From assembly GCA_902586025.1 (NCBI GenBank), contig CACIFV010000001.1, forward strand, positions 124,001-188,000: a stretch of DNA of 64,000 nucleotides. The letters run 5' to 3'. The notes beneath the pieces were generated by a model. The model was given only the letters and a program-made list of their open reading frames with translations. It was not told the DNA's origin and searched no databases. Numbering within the stretch: the stretch's first letter is position 1; every line of letters starts with the position of its first letter. Position numbers and translations under genes: made by a program. Source of the stretch: an uncultured Pelagibacteraceae bacterium (GTDB lineage: Bacteria; Pseudomonadota; Alphaproteobacteria; Pelagibacterales; Pelagibacteraceae). This document shows, one piece after another, positions 9,604-20,600 of this stretch.

Positions 9604-9836
9604 TTAGAAACTCCTATTACTTCAAATTTTTTTGATTTTGAATAAGGCTTACACTCTTGAATAGATACTTTATCTCCATTTTTGTATTTATTCTCTTCGT
9701 CATGTACACTATATTTTTTTCTAGCTTTAATTACTTTTTTTAATACAGGATGTTGGTATTTTCGTTCAACTAGAACAGTAATAGTTTTATTTGGCTTATC
9801 GCTTATAACTATTCCATTTAATACTTTTTTAGGCAT
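9600..9836 (-). CDS. rpsQ: 30S ribosomal protein S17
   Basis: S17 is a primary 16S rRNA-binding protein of OB fold. [20 protein letters not shown] and [18 protein letters not shown] match the family. Length 78 is normal. The start overlaps the end of rpmC by 8 bp, and the stop overlaps rplN by 4 bp. Confidence 0.97.
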   Translation of the reverse strand: MPKKVLNGIVISDKPNKTITVLVERKYQHPVLKKVIKARKKYSVHDEENKYKNGDKVSIQECKPYSKSKKFEVIGVSK

Positions 9837-10017
9837 CTTTTCTCACAATTAATGTTTTTAATCTTGCAATATTCTTCTTCGTTTCACTTATCTTTGATGG
9901 ACTTTTTATCTGACCATTAATTTTTTGAAATCTAAAATTAAAAAGATCTTTTTTTAACTTTTCAATATCTTTCAAAGCTTGTTCTTTAGTCATTTTTTTT
10001 ATCTCACTTTTTTTCAT
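9829..10017 (-). CDS. rpmC: 50S ribosomal protein L29
   Basis: L29 is a small two-helix protein at the exit tunnel rim that contacts trigger factor and SRP. The 62-residue product has the family block [19 protein letters not shown] followed by a basic second helix. It abuts rplP without a gap and overlaps rpsQ by 8 bp. Confidence 0.96.
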   Translation of the reverse strand: MKKSEIKKMTKEQALKDIEKLKKDLFNFRFQKINGQIKSPSKISETKKNIARLKTLIVRKDA

Positions 10018-10425
10018 TTAAATTCTCTTAATAAATTTACATTTTATTGGTAGTTTAGCTGAGGCTTTGTAAAGAGCTTCTCTAGCAATTTCTTCGGTTA
10101 CTCCATCAACTTCAAATAAAATTCTTCCAGGTTTAACTCTGCATGCCCAATATTCAGGTGATCCTTTGCCTTTACCCATTCTTACTTCGGTTGGTTTTTT
10201 TGAGACTGGTATATTTGGAAACATTCTAGTCCAAACTCTCCCCTGTCTTTTCATATGCCTTGTCAAGGCAACCCTTGCAGCCTCAATCTGTCTAGATATA
10301 ATTCTTTCTGGTTGAATAGCTTTCAAACCAAATGATCCATAATTCATTGCATTACAACGTGATGCATTACCATGAATTCTTCCTTTATGTGCCTTTCTAA
10401 ATTTTGTTCTTGTGGGTTGTAACAT
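10018..10425 (-). CDS. rplP: 50S ribosomal protein L16
   Basis: L16 helps organise the A site and peptidyl transferase centre. [16 protein letters not shown] at the start and [19 protein letters not shown] around 82-100 are diagnostic. Length 135 is normal. It lies between rpsC (2-bp gap) and rpmC (no gap). Confidence 0.98.
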   Translation of the reverse strand: MLQPTRTKFRKAHKGRIHGNASRCNAMNYGSFGLKAIQPERIISRQIEAARVALTRHMKRQGRVWTRMFPNIPVSKKPTEVRMGKGKGSPEYWACRVKPGRILFEVDGVTEEIAREALYKASAKLPIKCKFIKRI

Positions 10426-10427
10426 TT

Positions 10428-11087
10428 TTAGGTTTTATTCCTTTCTTGACTAAATTCTTTTGTAAAAATTTCTCCCTTGTATATCCAAACTTTTATTCCT
10501 ATTATTCCATAAGTGGTTAGTGCTTCTGCTTCAGCATAATCGATATCTGCTCTTAAAGTATGAGACGGTATACTTCCATCTCTTAACCATTCTGTTCTTG
10601 CAATTTCATTTCCACCAAGTCTTCCACTGCAAGACACTTTAATTCCTTTCGCACCCAGTCTTATAGCTGATTGCATTGCTCTCTTCATTGCTCTCCTGTA
10701 CGATACACGTTTGACTAATTGTTGAGCGATGTTCTCGGCAACTAAAAATGAATTTGTTTCGGGTTTTTTTACTTCTTTTATATTTAGCACTATTTCATTT
10801 GCACTCAATCTTGATAATTTTCCTTTAATTTTTTCTATATCACTTCCCTTTTTTCCAATTACAAATCCAGGTCTAGAAGTATAAATTGTTACAAAACATT
10901 TTTTCGCAGACCTCTCTATCATTACCTTAGAAACTCCGGAGTTAATTACATTTTTTTTAATGAATTCTCTTATTTTAAAATCTTCAATTAAATAATTTCC
11001 AAAATCTTGTTTCTTTGCGTACCAAACAGAATCCCAACCTCTATTGATACCTAATCTTAAACCTACTGGATTAACTTTTTGTCCCAT
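10428..11087 (-). CDS. rpsC: 30S ribosomal protein S3
   Basis: S3 forms part of the mRNA entry channel. It starts [23 protein letters not shown] domain with [17 protein letters not shown] lies near 73-89, and the C-terminal domain has [15 protein letters not shown] around 154-168. Length 219 is at the short end of normal. The start lies inside the end of rplV (17-bp overlap). Confidence 0.97.
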   Translation of the reverse strand: MGQKVNPVGLRLGINRGWDSVWYAKKQDFGNYLIEDFKIREFIKKNVINSGVSKVMIERSAKKCFVTIYTSRPGFVIGKKGSDIEKIKGKLSRLSANEIVLNIKEVKKPETNSFLVAENIAQQLVKRVSYRRAMKRAMQSAIRLGAKGIKVSCSGRLGGNEIARTEWLRDGSIPSHTLRADIDYAEAEALTTYGIIGIKVWIYKGEIFTKEFSQERNKT

Positions 11088-11466
11088 GTTCCTTCTCTTT
11101 TTGTTTTATTTTTTCACTCAAAACTATTGTTACATTTGAGTATGGTTTCATAATCTCTGCAGCACGACCTTTGGCTCTAGCTCTAAATCTTTTCATTATT
11201 ACTTGCTTTCCACAAAATGCTTCTTTAACGACTAAATTGTCAATATCGTATTGAAAATTATTTTCTGCATTAGCAATTGCTGATGAAATTGTTTTTTTTA
11301 CGTCTTTAGAAATTCTTTTTTCTGAGAAAGATAAATCTCTAATCGCAATTTCTACTTTTTTACCAACTATTGATTTAAGTAATGGTTTTAATTTTCTTAC
11401 ACTAGATCTTACATTCTTATTTATTGATCTAACTTGTTTTAAGTCTATGTCTTTATTTTTACTCAT
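11071..11466 (-). CDS. rplV: 50S ribosomal protein L22
   Basis: L22 lines the peptide exit tunnel. The C-terminal block [21 protein letters not shown] holds the tunnel hairpin, and [17 protein letters not shown] lies before it. Length 131 is slightly longer than usual because of about 15 extra N-terminal residues. It overlaps rpsC by 17 bp, one of the longest overlaps in the cluster. Confidence 0.96.
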   Translation of the reverse strand: MSKNKDIDLKQVRSINKNVRSSVRKLKPLLKSIVGKKVEIAIRDLSFSEKRISKDVKKTISSAIANAENNFQYDIDNLVVKEAFCGKQVIMKRFRARAKGRAAEIMKPYSNVTIVLSEKIKQKEKEHGTKS

Positions 11467-11468
11467 AT

Positions 11469-11777
11469 TTATTTCTTATCAGCTCCCTTAGCTCCACCCT
11501 CAACTTTTGCTTTTTTATCAGCTGGTGTATGACCAAAAAACTGTCTTGTTGGAGCAAATTCACCAAATTTGTGTCCCACCATGTCTTCAGATACAGTTAT
11601 TGGTATAAATTTTTTACCGTTATAAATTAAAAAACTAAATCCTACGAAGTCAGGTATTATTGTTGACTTCCGCGACCAAGTTTTAATTGGTTTTTTATTA
11701 GGATCGTTTTTTATCTTTTCAACTTTTTTAATTAAACTTTCCTCAACAAACGGTCCTTTCCAAACGGATCTTGCCAT
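11469..11777 (-). CDS. rpsS: 30S ribosomal protein S19
   Basis: S19 sits in the 30S head beside S13. [15 protein letters not shown] at the start and [21 protein letters not shown] around 68-88 define it. At 102 residues it is about ten longer than usual, owing to a Gly/Lys-rich tail ([11 protein letters not shown]). Confidence 0.97.
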   Translation of the reverse strand: MARSVWKGPFVEESLIKKVEKIKNDPNKKPIKTWSRKSTIIPDFVGFSFLIYNGKKFIPITVSEDMVGHKFGEFAPTRQFFGHTPADKKAKVEGGAKGADKK

Positions 11778-11780
11778 AAA

Positions 11781-12614
11781 TTATGCTCTCTTCTTCTTTC
11801 TTCTTCTTATTATAAATTTATCAGTTCTTTTATTATCTCTTGTTTTTAATCCTTTGGCTGATTGTCCAGTTGGTGATACCGGATGTCTACCACCAGCAGA
11901 TTTTCCTTCACCACCACCATGAGGGTGATCTACTGGATTTTTAACAACCCCTCTAGTATGAGGTCTTCTTCCCAACCATCTTGATCGACCTGCTTTACCA
12001 ATTTTAATATTTTTTTGATCTGGATTAGATAATACTCCGATTGTAGCCAACGCTCTTGAATCTATTTTTCTAACTTCACCTGATGTCATTTTTATAATTG
12101 AATAATTTCCATCAATACCAGAAATAGTAACAGAAGAACCGGCTGCTCTTGCTATTTTTCCACCAGCACCTGGCTGTATTTCAACATTATGTATATCAAT
12201 ACCTACTGGAATATCCTGCAATGGCAAACAATTTCCTATTTTAATTTCTGACGAAGAACCATTTTGAATATGATCACCAACTTTTATTTTTTGCGGAGCA
12301 AGATAATAGAATTTTTGATTGTCTTCAAATTTAACTAACATAATATGGCATGATCTGTTTGGATCATATTCAATTCTTTCCACAATCGCTTTCATATCAT
12401 TCTTTTTTCGATAAAAATCAATTTTTCTGTACTTGTGCTTATGTCCTCCACCATGATTTCTAGATGTTATACGACCATAATTATTTCTTCCTTTTGAAGA
12501 ATAATTTGCACTTGTTAATGGCTTATAAGGCTTACCTCTCCATAAACCTTCTCTACTTGATAAAATTGTACCTCTAGTAGATTTTGTGTAAGGTTTGAAT
12601 GTTTTTAAAGCCAT
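11781..12614 (-). CDS. rplB: 50S ribosomal protein L2
   Basis: L2 is needed for subunit association and the peptidyl transferase centre. MALKTFKPYTKSTRGT at the start, GRNNYGRITSRNHGGGHKHK near 42-61, and the C-terminal NPVDHPHGGGEGKSAGGRHP around 226-245, which includes the functionally important His, are all present. Length 277 is normal. Confidence 0.98.
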   Translation of the reverse strand: MALKTFKPYTKSTRGTILSSREGLWRGKPYKPLTSANYSSKGRNNYGRITSRNHGGGHKHKYRKIDFYRKKNDMKAIVERIEYDPNRSCHIMLVKFEDNQKFYYLAPQKIKVGDHIQNGSSSEIKIGNCLPLQDIPVGIDIHNVEIQPGAGGKIARAAGSSVTISGIDGNYSIIKMTSGEVRKIDSRALATIGVLSNPDQKNIKIGKAGRSRWLGRRPHTRGVVKNPVDHPHGGGEGKSAGGRHPVSPTGQSAKGLKTRDNKRTDKFIIRRRKKKRA

Positions 12615-12617
12615 AAT

Positions 12618-12911
12618 TTAAATTCCTGTTGTTAAGTCAATATTTTGGCCTTTTTTAAGAGTAATGATTGCTTTTTTAAAACCCTTCTTTTTGACTTTTT
12701 TTCCTCTAGTAGACTTAATTAGTGTCTTTTTATTGATAATATTAATTTTTGTTACATTTACTTTAAAAATTTTTTCAATTGACCCTTTTAAAGTTTTTTT
12801 ATTAGCACTTCGAGGTACCTTAAAAACAATTTTATTTTGTTCTGACAAATTTGTTGATTTTTCAGTTACAACAGGAAACAAGATTTTATCGTATAAGCTT
12901 AGTTTGTCCAT
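12618..12911 (-). CDS. rplW: 50S ribosomal protein L23
   Basis: L23 lies at the exit tunnel and docks SRP and trigger factor. The blocks LFPVVTEKSTNLSEQNKIVF (about 11-30) and a C-terminal GKKVKKKGFKKAIITLKKG are typical. Length 97 is normal. It overlaps rplD by one base. Confidence 0.96.
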   Translation of the reverse strand: MDKLSLYDKILFPVVTEKSTNLSEQNKIVFKVPRSANKKTLKGSIEKIFKVNVTKINIINKKTLIKSTRGKKVKKKGFKKAIITLKKGQNIDLTTGI

Positions 12912-13534
12912 TATTGATACCTTTTTTCCAATTCTTTTACTGAGCTCTCAGTAAAAATAATTTTTTTATATTTAACTAAATCAAATGCACTGAAATGATT
13001 TGCATCTGTTAATTTGACATTAGGAATATTTTTAGTTGACCTTAAGATATTATCTTTAGATTTTGTATCAACTATTAATAATGAGTTATTTGCATCAAAC
13101 TTCTTTAATAGTTCAAACATTTCTTTTGTTTTTTCAATTTTTTTTCCAAAATCATCAAAAATAATTACGTTATTCAATTTATTTTTTTCAGTAATAAGTG
13201 AGGCTATGCTCATTTTTTTTTCACTCTTATTCAACTTTCTAGTTTTATAATTATCCTGACCTTTTGGTCCATGAGCTATTCCCCCACCTATAAATATAGG
13301 AGCTTTTTTACTAGAGTGTCTTGCATTACCAGTACCTTTTTGCGAGTAAATTTTAGACGTTGAACCAGTTATTTCATTTCTTTGCTTTGTCTTTGCTTTT
13401 CTACCTTTATAGTTTGCGTTTAATTTATAAATAACACCACTTACTAAGTGATTGTTAACTTTAGCACCAAAAATTTTATCTAAAACTTCTATACTCTGCT
13501 TTTTTCCATCAATACTTAATTTATCTATTTTCAT
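12911..13534 (-). CDS. rplD: 50S ribosomal protein L4
   Basis: L4 lines the exit tunnel and, in enterobacteria, autoregulates the S10 operon. The tunnel-loop block KTKQRNEITGSTSKIYSQKG and TGNARHSSKKAPIFIGGGIA (about 68-87) are clear. Length 207 is normal. It abuts rplC without a gap. Confidence 0.97.
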   Translation of the reverse strand: MKIDKLSIDGKKQSIEVLDKIFGAKVNNHLVSGVIYKLNANYKGRKAKTKQRNEITGSTSKIYSQKGTGNARHSSKKAPIFIGGGIAHGPKGQDNYKTRKLNKSEKKMSIASLITEKNKLNNVIIFDDFGKKIEKTKEMFELLKKFDANNSLLIVDTKSKDNILRSTKNIPNVKLTDANHFSAFDLVKYKKIIFTESSVKELEKRYQ

Positions 13535-14245
13535 TTATTTTTTTTTTTTATCGGCTGATTTTTTTTGTTTTTCAATTTGCTCAATTTTTTCTTCAATTGA
13601 CATTCGGTTAATATCTTTGACTGATTTTTTAATTAAAACTTCTGTATTTTTCGATCCAGGAATAGAACCTTTTAAATAAAGCAAATTGTTCTCTTTGTCA
13701 GTTTTAATAACTTCAATATTTTGTATGGTTCTAATTTTATCTCCCATATGACCAGCCATTTTTTTTCCTTTAAAAACCTTACCTGGATCTTGCCTTTGTC
13801 CTGTTGAACCATGTGATCTATGAGAAATTGAAACACCGTGGGTAGCCCTTAATCCACCAAAATTATGTCTTTTCATTGCACCTGCAAATCCTTTACCAAT
13901 TGTTTTTGATTTAACATCGACAAATTTAACATTTTCAAATATTTCTAATCCAATCTCATTTCCTTCTTTAAAATTTTCTGTATTTTCTAACCTAAACTCT
14001 TTAAGTGTTTTTTTTGGCTCAGTATTTTTTTTCGCAAAATAACCTTTCATAGCTTTTGTTAATTTGGAATTTTTTATTTTTCCAAATCCTATTTGGACTG
14101 CGCTGTATCCTCTATTTTCTTTGTTAATAACGTTTATTACTCTTCCAGTCTCCATTTTTAACACAGTTACTGGAACCGATTGGCCCGTTTTAAAAAACTC
14201 TCTAGACATTCCTATTTTTTTTCCAATTAAAGCTAAATTATCCAT
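13535..14245 (-). CDS. rplC: 50S ribosomal protein L3
   Basis: L3 is an early assembly protein near the peptidyl transferase centre. It begins with a LIGKKIGMSREF block, and HGSTGQRQDPGKVFKGKKMA around 144-163 includes the Gln that is methylated in enterobacteria. Length 236 exceeds the usual 205-215 because of a Lys/Glu-rich tail (IEQIEKQKKSADKKKK). Confidence 0.97.
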   Translation of the reverse strand: MDNLALIGKKIGMSREFFKTGQSVPVTVLKMETGRVINVINKENRGYSAVQIGFGKIKNSKLTKAMKGYFAKKNTEPKKTLKEFRLENTENFKEGNEIGLEIFENVKFVDVKSKTIGKGFAGAMKRHNFGGLRATHGVSISHRSHGSTGQRQDPGKVFKGKKMAGHMGDKIRTIQNIEVIKTDKENNLLYLKGSIPGSKNTEVLIKKSVKDINRMSIEEKIEQIEKQKKSADKKKK

Positions 14246-14553
14246 TATATTTTAATCTCCACATCTACTCCTGATGCTAGATCAAGTTTCATTAGCGCTT
14301 CGACTGTTGCAGGCGTAGGTTCAATAATATCAATTAATCTTTTATGAGTTCTAGTTTCAAATTGCTCTCTACTTTTTTTATCAATATGTGGCGATCTTAA
14401 AACAGTATATCTTTCTATTTTTGTCGGTAGAGGAATTGGACCTTTAATATTAGCTCCTGTCCTTTTAACAGTATTTACGATCTCCTCAGTAGACTGATCC
14501 AAAACCTTGTTATCGTAAGCTCTTAATTTTATTCTAATATTTTGTTTATCCAT
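14245..14553 (-). CDS. rpsJ: 30S ribosomal protein S10 / NusE
   Basis: S10 is a 30S head protein and also the NusE antitermination factor. [20 protein letters not shown] and the central [19 protein letters not shown] (about 54-72) are nearly invariant. Length 102 is normal. It directly follows fusA with a 2-bp gap; no second tuf gene lies between them, unlike many proteobacteria. Confidence 0.98.
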   Translation of the reverse strand: MDKQNIRIKLRAYDNKVLDQSTEEIVNTVKRTGANIKGPIPLPTKIERYTVLRSPHIDKKSREQFETRTHKRLIDIIEPTPATVEALMKLDLASGVDVEIKI

Positions 14554-14555
14554 AA

Positions 14556-16631
14556 TTAACCTGTTTTCTTGGTTACCTCGTCTTGAACATTTTGTGGAAC
14601 CTTGTCGTAATGATCAAAAAACATTGAGTATTGAGCTCTACCTTGTGACATAGATCTTAAGCTATTTATATAACCAAACATATTTGCTAATGGCACCATT
14701 GCGGTTATAACTGTTGCATTTCCTCTTTGTTCTTGTGTACTTATTTGACCTCTTCTACTATTCAAATCACCTATTACATCACCCATATAATCTTCTGGAG
14801 TAACTACTTCTACTCTCATTACTGGTTCTAAAAGTTTTAGAGTTCCTCGAGCACATGCCTCTTTAAAACATTGTCTTGAAGCAAGCTCAAAAGCTAATAC
14901 GCTCGAGTCAACATCATGGTGCAAACCATCTAAGATTGTAACTTTATAATCGATCAAAGGAAACCCAGCTAAAATTCCACCATCAGCTATTGTCTCTACA
15001 CCCTTTTCAACACCTGGTATAAATTCTTTTGGTATTGCTCCACCTTTTATTTTGCTTTCAATTTCTCTACCTTTACCTGGTTCTAGAGGTTCAACAGATA
15101 ATTTCACTCTTGCGAACTGCCCTGCTCCACCACTCTGTTTTTTGTGTGTATAATCAAACTCAGCAGTATTTAATATTGTTTCTCTGTATGCTACTTGAGG
15201 TGCTCCAACATTTGCCTCAACTTTAAATTCTCTTTTCATTCTATCAACAATAATATCTAAGTGTAATTCACCCATTCCTTTAATTATTGTTTGACCTGAT
15301 TCTTCGTCTGATGATACTCTAAATGATGGATCTTCTTTTGCTAATCTTCCTAATGCTTCACCCATTTTTTCTTGATCAGCTTTTGATTTGGGCTCAACTG
15401 CAATTTCTATAACTGGATCTGGAAATTCCATTGGCTCAAGTAATACTGGTGTATCTTTATTTGCCAATGTATGACCTGTTATTGTATTTTTTAACCCAGC
15501 AAGTGCAACTATATCACCTGCGCTTGCTTCTTTGATATCTTCTCTTGAATTAGCATGCATTAAAAGCATTCTTCCAACTCTTTCTTCTTTATCTGAAGAT
15601 GTATTAAAAACTCCAGTTCCAGATTTAACTGTTCCCGAATAAATTCTTATAAATGTTAGACTTCCAACAAAAGGATCTGTTGCAACTTTAAATGCTAAGG
15701 CTGAAAAAGGAGCGTTATCCTCAAACTTCATTTCAATTTCTTCATCTGACCTAGGTTTTGTTCCCATTATAGATCCTAGATCCTCTGGACTAGGCAAGTA
15801 GTCTACGACTGCATCTAATAATGGTTGAACACCTTTATTTTTAAAAGCTGAACCAGTTAAAACTGGTACGAATTCGAAATTTAAACATCCTTTTCTTACA
15901 CATTTAATTAAATCTTCTTGTTTAATTTCTTCACCACCCAAATAAGCTTCCATTAATTTTTCATCTTGCTCTACAGCAGTCTCAACTAATTCTTGTCTGT
16001 ATTTATCACATGTCTCTTTAAGATCATCTGGAATATCTTTTTCTTCCCATTCAGCACCAAGGTCTTCGTTTTTCCAAACAATTGCTTTCATTTTTACTAA
16101 ATCAACAACACCTTGTAATGATGCCTCTATTCCAATAGGTATCTGCATTACTAAAGGTTTAGCTCCAAGTCTATCTTTGATCATATCCACGCATCTAAAG
16201 AAATCTGCTCCAGTTCTATCAAGTTTGTTTACAAAACAAATTCTAGGAACTTTATATTTATCAGCTTGTCTCCAAACTGTTTCTGATTGAGGTTCAACAC
16301 CTGCAACACCATCAAATACTGCAACAGCACCATCCAAAACTTTTAAGGATCTTTCAACTTCAATTGTAAAATCTACGTGTCCTGGGGTATCGATAATATT
16401 AATTCTATGCTCTCTCCAAAAACAAGTTGTAGCAGCTGATGTAATTGTAATACCTCTTTCCTGCTCTTGTTCCATCCAATCCATTGTGGCAGCACCATCA
16501 TGAACTTCACCTATTTTATGACTCTTGCCTGTATAATATAAAATTCTTTCTGTAGTTGTTGTTTTACCAGCATCTATATGTGCCATGATACCAATGTTTC
16601 TATATTTATTTAGTGGATGAGTTTTTGCCAT
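14556..16631 (-). CDS. fusA: Elongation factor G
   Basis: EF-G is the GTPase that drives ribosomal translocation. The G1 motif [10 protein letters not shown] lies near residue 17, DTPGHVDF follows at about 82-89, and NKLD at about 136-139. All five domains appear to be present at the normal length of about 691 residues. An in-frame ATG four codons upstream (16643) would give [10 protein letters not shown] and overlap rpsG. The inner ATG at 16631 is preferred because family members begin with MA(K/R)T and it lies 5 nt past the rpsG stop. Confidence 0.96.
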   Translation of the reverse strand: MAKTHPLNKYRNIGIMAHIDAGKTTTTERILYYTGKSHKIGEVHDGAATMDWMEQEQERGITITSAATTCFWREHRINIIDTPGHVDFTIEVERSLKVLDGAVAVFDGVAGVEPQSETVWRQADKYKVPRICFVNKLDRTGADFFRCVDMIKDRLGAKPLVMQIPIGIEASLQGVVDLVKMKAIVWKNEDLGAEWEEKDIPDDLKETCDKYRQELVETAVEQDEKLMEAYLGGEEIKQEDLIKCVRKGCLNFEFVPVLTGSAFKNKGVQPLLDAVVDYLPSPEDLGSIMGTKPRSDEEIEMKFEDNAPFSALAFKVATDPFVGSLTFIRIYSGTVKSGTGVFNTSSDKEERVGRMLLMHANSREDIKEASAGDIVALAGLKNTITGHTLANKDTPVLLEPMEFPDPVIEIAVEPKSKADQEKMGEALGRLAKEDPSFRVSSDEESGQTIIKGMGELHLDIIVDRMKREFKVEANVGAPQVAYRETILNTAEFDYTHKKQSGGAGQFARVKLSVEPLEPGKGREIESKIKGGAIPKEFIPGVEKGVETIADGGILAGFPLIDYKVTILDGLHHDVDSSVLAFELASRQCFKEACARGTLKLLEPVMRVEVVTPEDYMGDVIGDLNSRRGQISTQEQRGNATVITAMVPLANMFGYINSLRSMSQGRAQYSMFFDHYDKVPQNVQDEVTKKTG

Positions 16632-16636
16632 ATTAT

Positions 16637-17107
16637 TTACCATCTAAAATGTGCAAAAGCCTTATTTGACTCTGCCATTTTATGTGTATCTTCTTTCTTT
16701 TTTATTGCTGAACCTCTTTTTTGATAAGCATCAAAAATTTCATTAAATAATTTATCGGACATTTTTTTATCTTTTCTTTTTCTCGATGCATCAATAATCC
16801 ATCTTAATGCTAATGCTTGCGATCTTTTAGCTTTAACTTCTACTGGAACTTGATAGGTAGCTCCACCTACACGTCGCGATCGAACCTCAACGGTTGGTCT
16901 TACATTATTTATTGCATCATTAAATACTGTTAAAGGTTCATCTTTTGATTTTGATTTAATTTTATCAATTGCATCATAAACAATTTTTTCTGCAATAGTT
17001 TTTTTACCATCTAACATTATAGAGTTGATTAATTTTGGGATTATTACTGATTTATATTTAGGGTCTACAATAGGAATTTTTTTTGGAGCTTTTCTTTTTC
17101 GAGACAT
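16637..17107 (-). CDS. rpsG: 30S ribosomal protein S7
   Basis: S7 nucleates assembly of the 30S head and regulates the str operon in enterobacteria. The block [20 protein letters not shown] (about 69-88) and the C-terminal [13 protein letters not shown] match the family. Length 156 is normal. It follows rpsL by 3 bp. Confidence 0.97.
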   Translation of the reverse strand: MSRKRKAPKKIPIVDPKYKSVIIPKLINSIMLDGKKTIAEKIVYDAIDKIKSKSKDEPLTVFNDAINNVRPTVEVRSRRVGGATYQVPVEVKAKRSQALALRWIIDASRKRKDKKMSDKLFNEIFDAYQKRGSAIKKKEDTHKMAESNKAFAHFRW

Positions 17108-17110
17108 ATT

Positions 17111-17482
17111 TTATTTACCTTTTTTCGTTCCATATAAAGAACGTCTCTGTTTTCTATTAGCAACTCCTTGAGTATCTAAATTACCACGAAGTATATGATA
17201 TCTCACACCAGGTAAATCTTTAACACGACCACCTCTTATCAATACTACAGAGTGCTCTTGTAAATTATGTCCTTCTCCAGGAATATATGCAGTAACTTCA
17301 AAACCATTTGATAATCTAACTCTTGCAACTTTTCTTAGTGCCGAGTTTGGTTTCTTAGGTGTAGTTGTATAAACTTTTACACAAACACCTCTTTTTAAAG
17401 GTTGTTTTTGTAACGCCGGAACTTTGTTCCTAGCGATTTGTTTTTCTCGTCCTTTTCTTAACAACTGGTTAATTGTTGGCAT
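17111..17482 (-). CDS. rpsL: 30S ribosomal protein S12
   Basis: S12 monitors decoding in the A site. [15 protein letters not shown] at the start, [19 protein letters not shown] around 39-57 with the streptomycin-sensitive Lys, and [17 protein letters not shown] near 90-106 are wild-type-like. Length 123 is normal. A TTGACA promoter-like site and a small perfect hairpin lie in the 156-bp gap upstream. Confidence 0.98.
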   Translation of the reverse strand: MPTINQLLRKGREKQIARNKVPALQKQPLKRGVCVKVYTTTPKKPNSALRKVARVRLSNGFEVTAYIPGEGHNLQEHSVVLIRGGRVKDLPGVRYHILRGNLDTQGVANRKQRRSLYGTKKGK

Positions 17483-17511
17483 AAAATTTTATATAAATTT
17501 GATTTTAGATG

Positions 17512-17531
17512 AAATAACTGTCAGGTTATTT
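17512..17531 (-). promoter_or_regulatory. Perfect 7-bp inverted repeat in the rpsL leader
   Basis: AAATAAC and GTTATTT pair perfectly around a 6-nt loop, about 30 nt before the rpsL ATG. No T-run follows on the minus strand, so an intrinsic terminator is unlikely. It could be a leader hairpin for regulation or RNA stability. The function is unknown, and an inverted repeat this short can arise by chance in AT-rich DNA. Confidence 0.3.
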
Positions 17532-17581
17532 GTGGCAGCGTTTAGTGCATTAGTCACTACATTCCAACCAAAAACACGCAC

Positions 17582-17609
17582 AAAATACTATAGAAATTCC
17601 ATTTGTCAA
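17582..17609 (-). promoter_or_regulatory. Putative promoter of the str operon (rpsL-rpsG-fusA)
   Basis: On the minus strand a consensus -35 TTGACA (17604-17609) is followed after 16 nt by TATTTT (17582-17587). It lies just after the rpoC stop, and the inferred leader to rpsL is about 95 nt. It would allow str/S10 transcription independent of rpoBC. Confidence 0.55.
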
Positions 17610-17638
17610 ATTAAAAGACATGGAAAAATGACGAATTT

Positions 17639-20600
17639 TTATTGATTTACAGGGCTTTCTGCTTGCTCAATCTTCTCATTCTCAGCAATGAATTTTTCAT
17701 CGTCTAAACGAGCTTTCTTGTTCCACAAATTTTTAACAGATCCGGTTCCAGCGGGAACTAATCGACCAACAATTACATTTTCTTTTAATCCTGATAGTTT
17801 ATCTACTTTACCTTTAATCGCAGCGTCTGTTAAAACTCTTGTTGTTTCTTGGAAAGAAGCAGCTGAAATAAATGACTCTGTTTGAAGTGAAGCTTTAGTT
17901 ATTCCCATTAAAACTCTTTCACCAACAGCAGGATTTTTACCATCTTTAACAAGTTGTTCGTTAGTATTTTCAAATTTAATTCTATCAACAATTTCGCCAG
18001 GTAAATATGTACTATCTCCTTGAACTTTTACTTCAATTTTTTTCAACATTTGTCTTAAAATTACCTCAATGTGCTTATCATTGATAATTACACCTTGCAG
18101 TCTATAAACATCTTGAACTTGGTTAACAAAATATTCAGTTAATTCTTCTATACCTAATATTCTTAGAATATCATGAGGTAATGGTTGACCATCTAACAGG
18201 TACTCACCTTTTTTTATTTTTTCTCCTTGATTAAAATTAATATGTTTTCCTTTTGGAATTAAATAACTTGAAGTATCACCATTTTCAGATTCAATTGTTA
18301 CTCTTTGCTTACCTCTTACCTCTTTACCAAATATTACTTTACCATCATTCTCTGCGATAATTGCGCTATCTTTTGCTTTTCTTGCTTCAAATAATTCAGC
18401 TACTCTCGGTAGACCTCCTGTAATATCTTTAGTCTTTGTAGTCTCTTTAGGCAATCTAGCTATTACATCACCCGCCGAAATTTTTTGTCCGTCTTTAACA
18501 GATAAAATTGAGTCTGGAACTAAGTAATATCTTGCTTCATTATCATCAGCTTTTTTAACAACATTTCCTTTTGAATCTCTTAAAGTAATTCTTGGTTTTA
18601 AATCTGTATTTTTAGATTGAGTTTTCCAATCTACAACTGCTTTAGTAGAAATCCCAGTTGCATCATCGGTTGTTTCAGCAATAGATACACCATCTATTAA
18701 ATCTACATAGTTTGCTATTCCATCTTTTTCAGCAATAACTGGTGTTGTGTATGGATCCCACTCACATATTTTAGAACCCTTTTTGACTTTATCTCCATTC
18801 TCAAAGAAAAGTTTTGATCCATACGGCACTTTATATGATGCTACTTGAAGTCCGTTGTCGTCCTCGATAGAAAGTTCAGTATTTCTTCCCATTACAATTA
18901 AATTCTTTTTTGAATCAATTAATAAATTTGTATTAACAATCTTAAGTGTACCATCGTTGTTTGATACTATTTGAGAGTCTTGTTTTACAGAAGCTGTTCC
19001 TCCAACGTGGAAAGTTCTCATTGTAAGTTGAGTTCCTGGTTCACCAATTGATTGTGCTGAGATCATTCCAATTGCCTCTCCAACGTGAACCATTTTTCCT
19101 CTTGATAGATCTCTTCCGTATGATGTGGCGCAAACACCTTCTTTCATTCCACATGTCATTACTGAATAGACATTTAAGCTTTTTACACCTGCAGAATCTA
19201 TTTTTTCACATCCTGCTTCGTCGATCATTTGATCTTTTTTGATTAATACTTCCCCAGTTAATGGATTTTTTACATCTTTTGCAACAACTCTTCCGAGAGC
19301 TCTTTCTGACAAACTAACCATTATGTTACCACCTTCTAAAACTTCCGTAAGTTTTATGGAACCACATTTTTTTGTGCATTTAGGTGCAGTAATTGTTAAA
19401 TCTTGAGCAACATCACAAAGTCTTCTAGTTAAGTATCCTGAGCTTGCAGTCTTCAATGCAGTATCAGCTAGTCCTTTTCTAGCACCGTGTGTTGAATTAA
19501 AATACTCTAAAGCTGTTAATCCCTCTTTAAAGTTTGATGTAATTGGAGACTCAATAATTTCTCCAGATGGTTTAGCTATCAAACCTCTCATGCCAGCTAA
19601 TTGCTTCATTTGAGCAGCAGAACCTCTTGCTCCACTGTCTGCCATCATAAATACTGAATTAATTTTTAATCCATCTTCAGTCATTTCTGTGGCAGAAATT
19701 CTTTTCATCATTTCAGATGCAACTTTATCAGTACATTTTGACCATGCATCTATAACTTTATTATATTTTTCACCTCTTGTTATTAATCCTTCTGCATATT
19801 GATTTTCATAATCTGAAATTAGTTTTTTAGTTTCATCAATTAATTGCTGTTTGTTATCTGGAATTACTAAATCATCTTTGCCAAATGATATTCCGGCTTT
19901 GAAAGCATGTTTAAATCCAAGATCTTTTAATTTATCACAAAATATTACTGTACTTTTTTGGCCAGAAAATCTGAAAACATGATCGATAACCTCAGATACT
20001 ATTTTTTTAGGCAATAGTCTATCAACCAATGCAAATTTGTTATTTATATTTTTTGGAATTAAGTTTGCTAATAAAAATCTTCCGGCTGTACTAATATGCT
20101 TTTCGTACTTAGTGTTACCTTTTTCATCAATTGTTGCAAATCTTGAAACAATTCTTGAATGAACTTTTATTTGACCAATTTCTAAAGCATGTTCAATCTC
20201 CGAAGTATTAACAAAATATCCCTCAACTCTATCTGTTTGATAAGGTGGTTGAGAGAGATAGTAAATTCCTAAAATCATATCCTGACTTGGAACAATAATA
20301 GGTTTACCATTTGAAGGGCTTAAAATATTGTTTGTAGACATCATCAAAACTCTTGCCTCTAATTGTGCCTCTAAACTTAATGGTACATGTACTGCCATTT
20401 GGTCACCATCAAAATCTGCATTGAATGCTGCACAAGTTAATGGATGTAACTCTATCGCATTCCCTTCAATTAATTTTGGTTCAAAAGCTTGAACGCCTAA
20501 TCTATGTAATGTTGGCGCTCTATTTAATATAACCGGATGCTCTCTAACAATTAATTCTAAAGCATCCCAAACTTCATTTCTCTCTCTTTCAACAAGTTTT

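Noticed and set aside
16632..16643. Four-codon longer EF-G start (MVNN)
   Set aside because: It overlaps rpsG, and the family N-terminus MAKT begins at the inner ATG.
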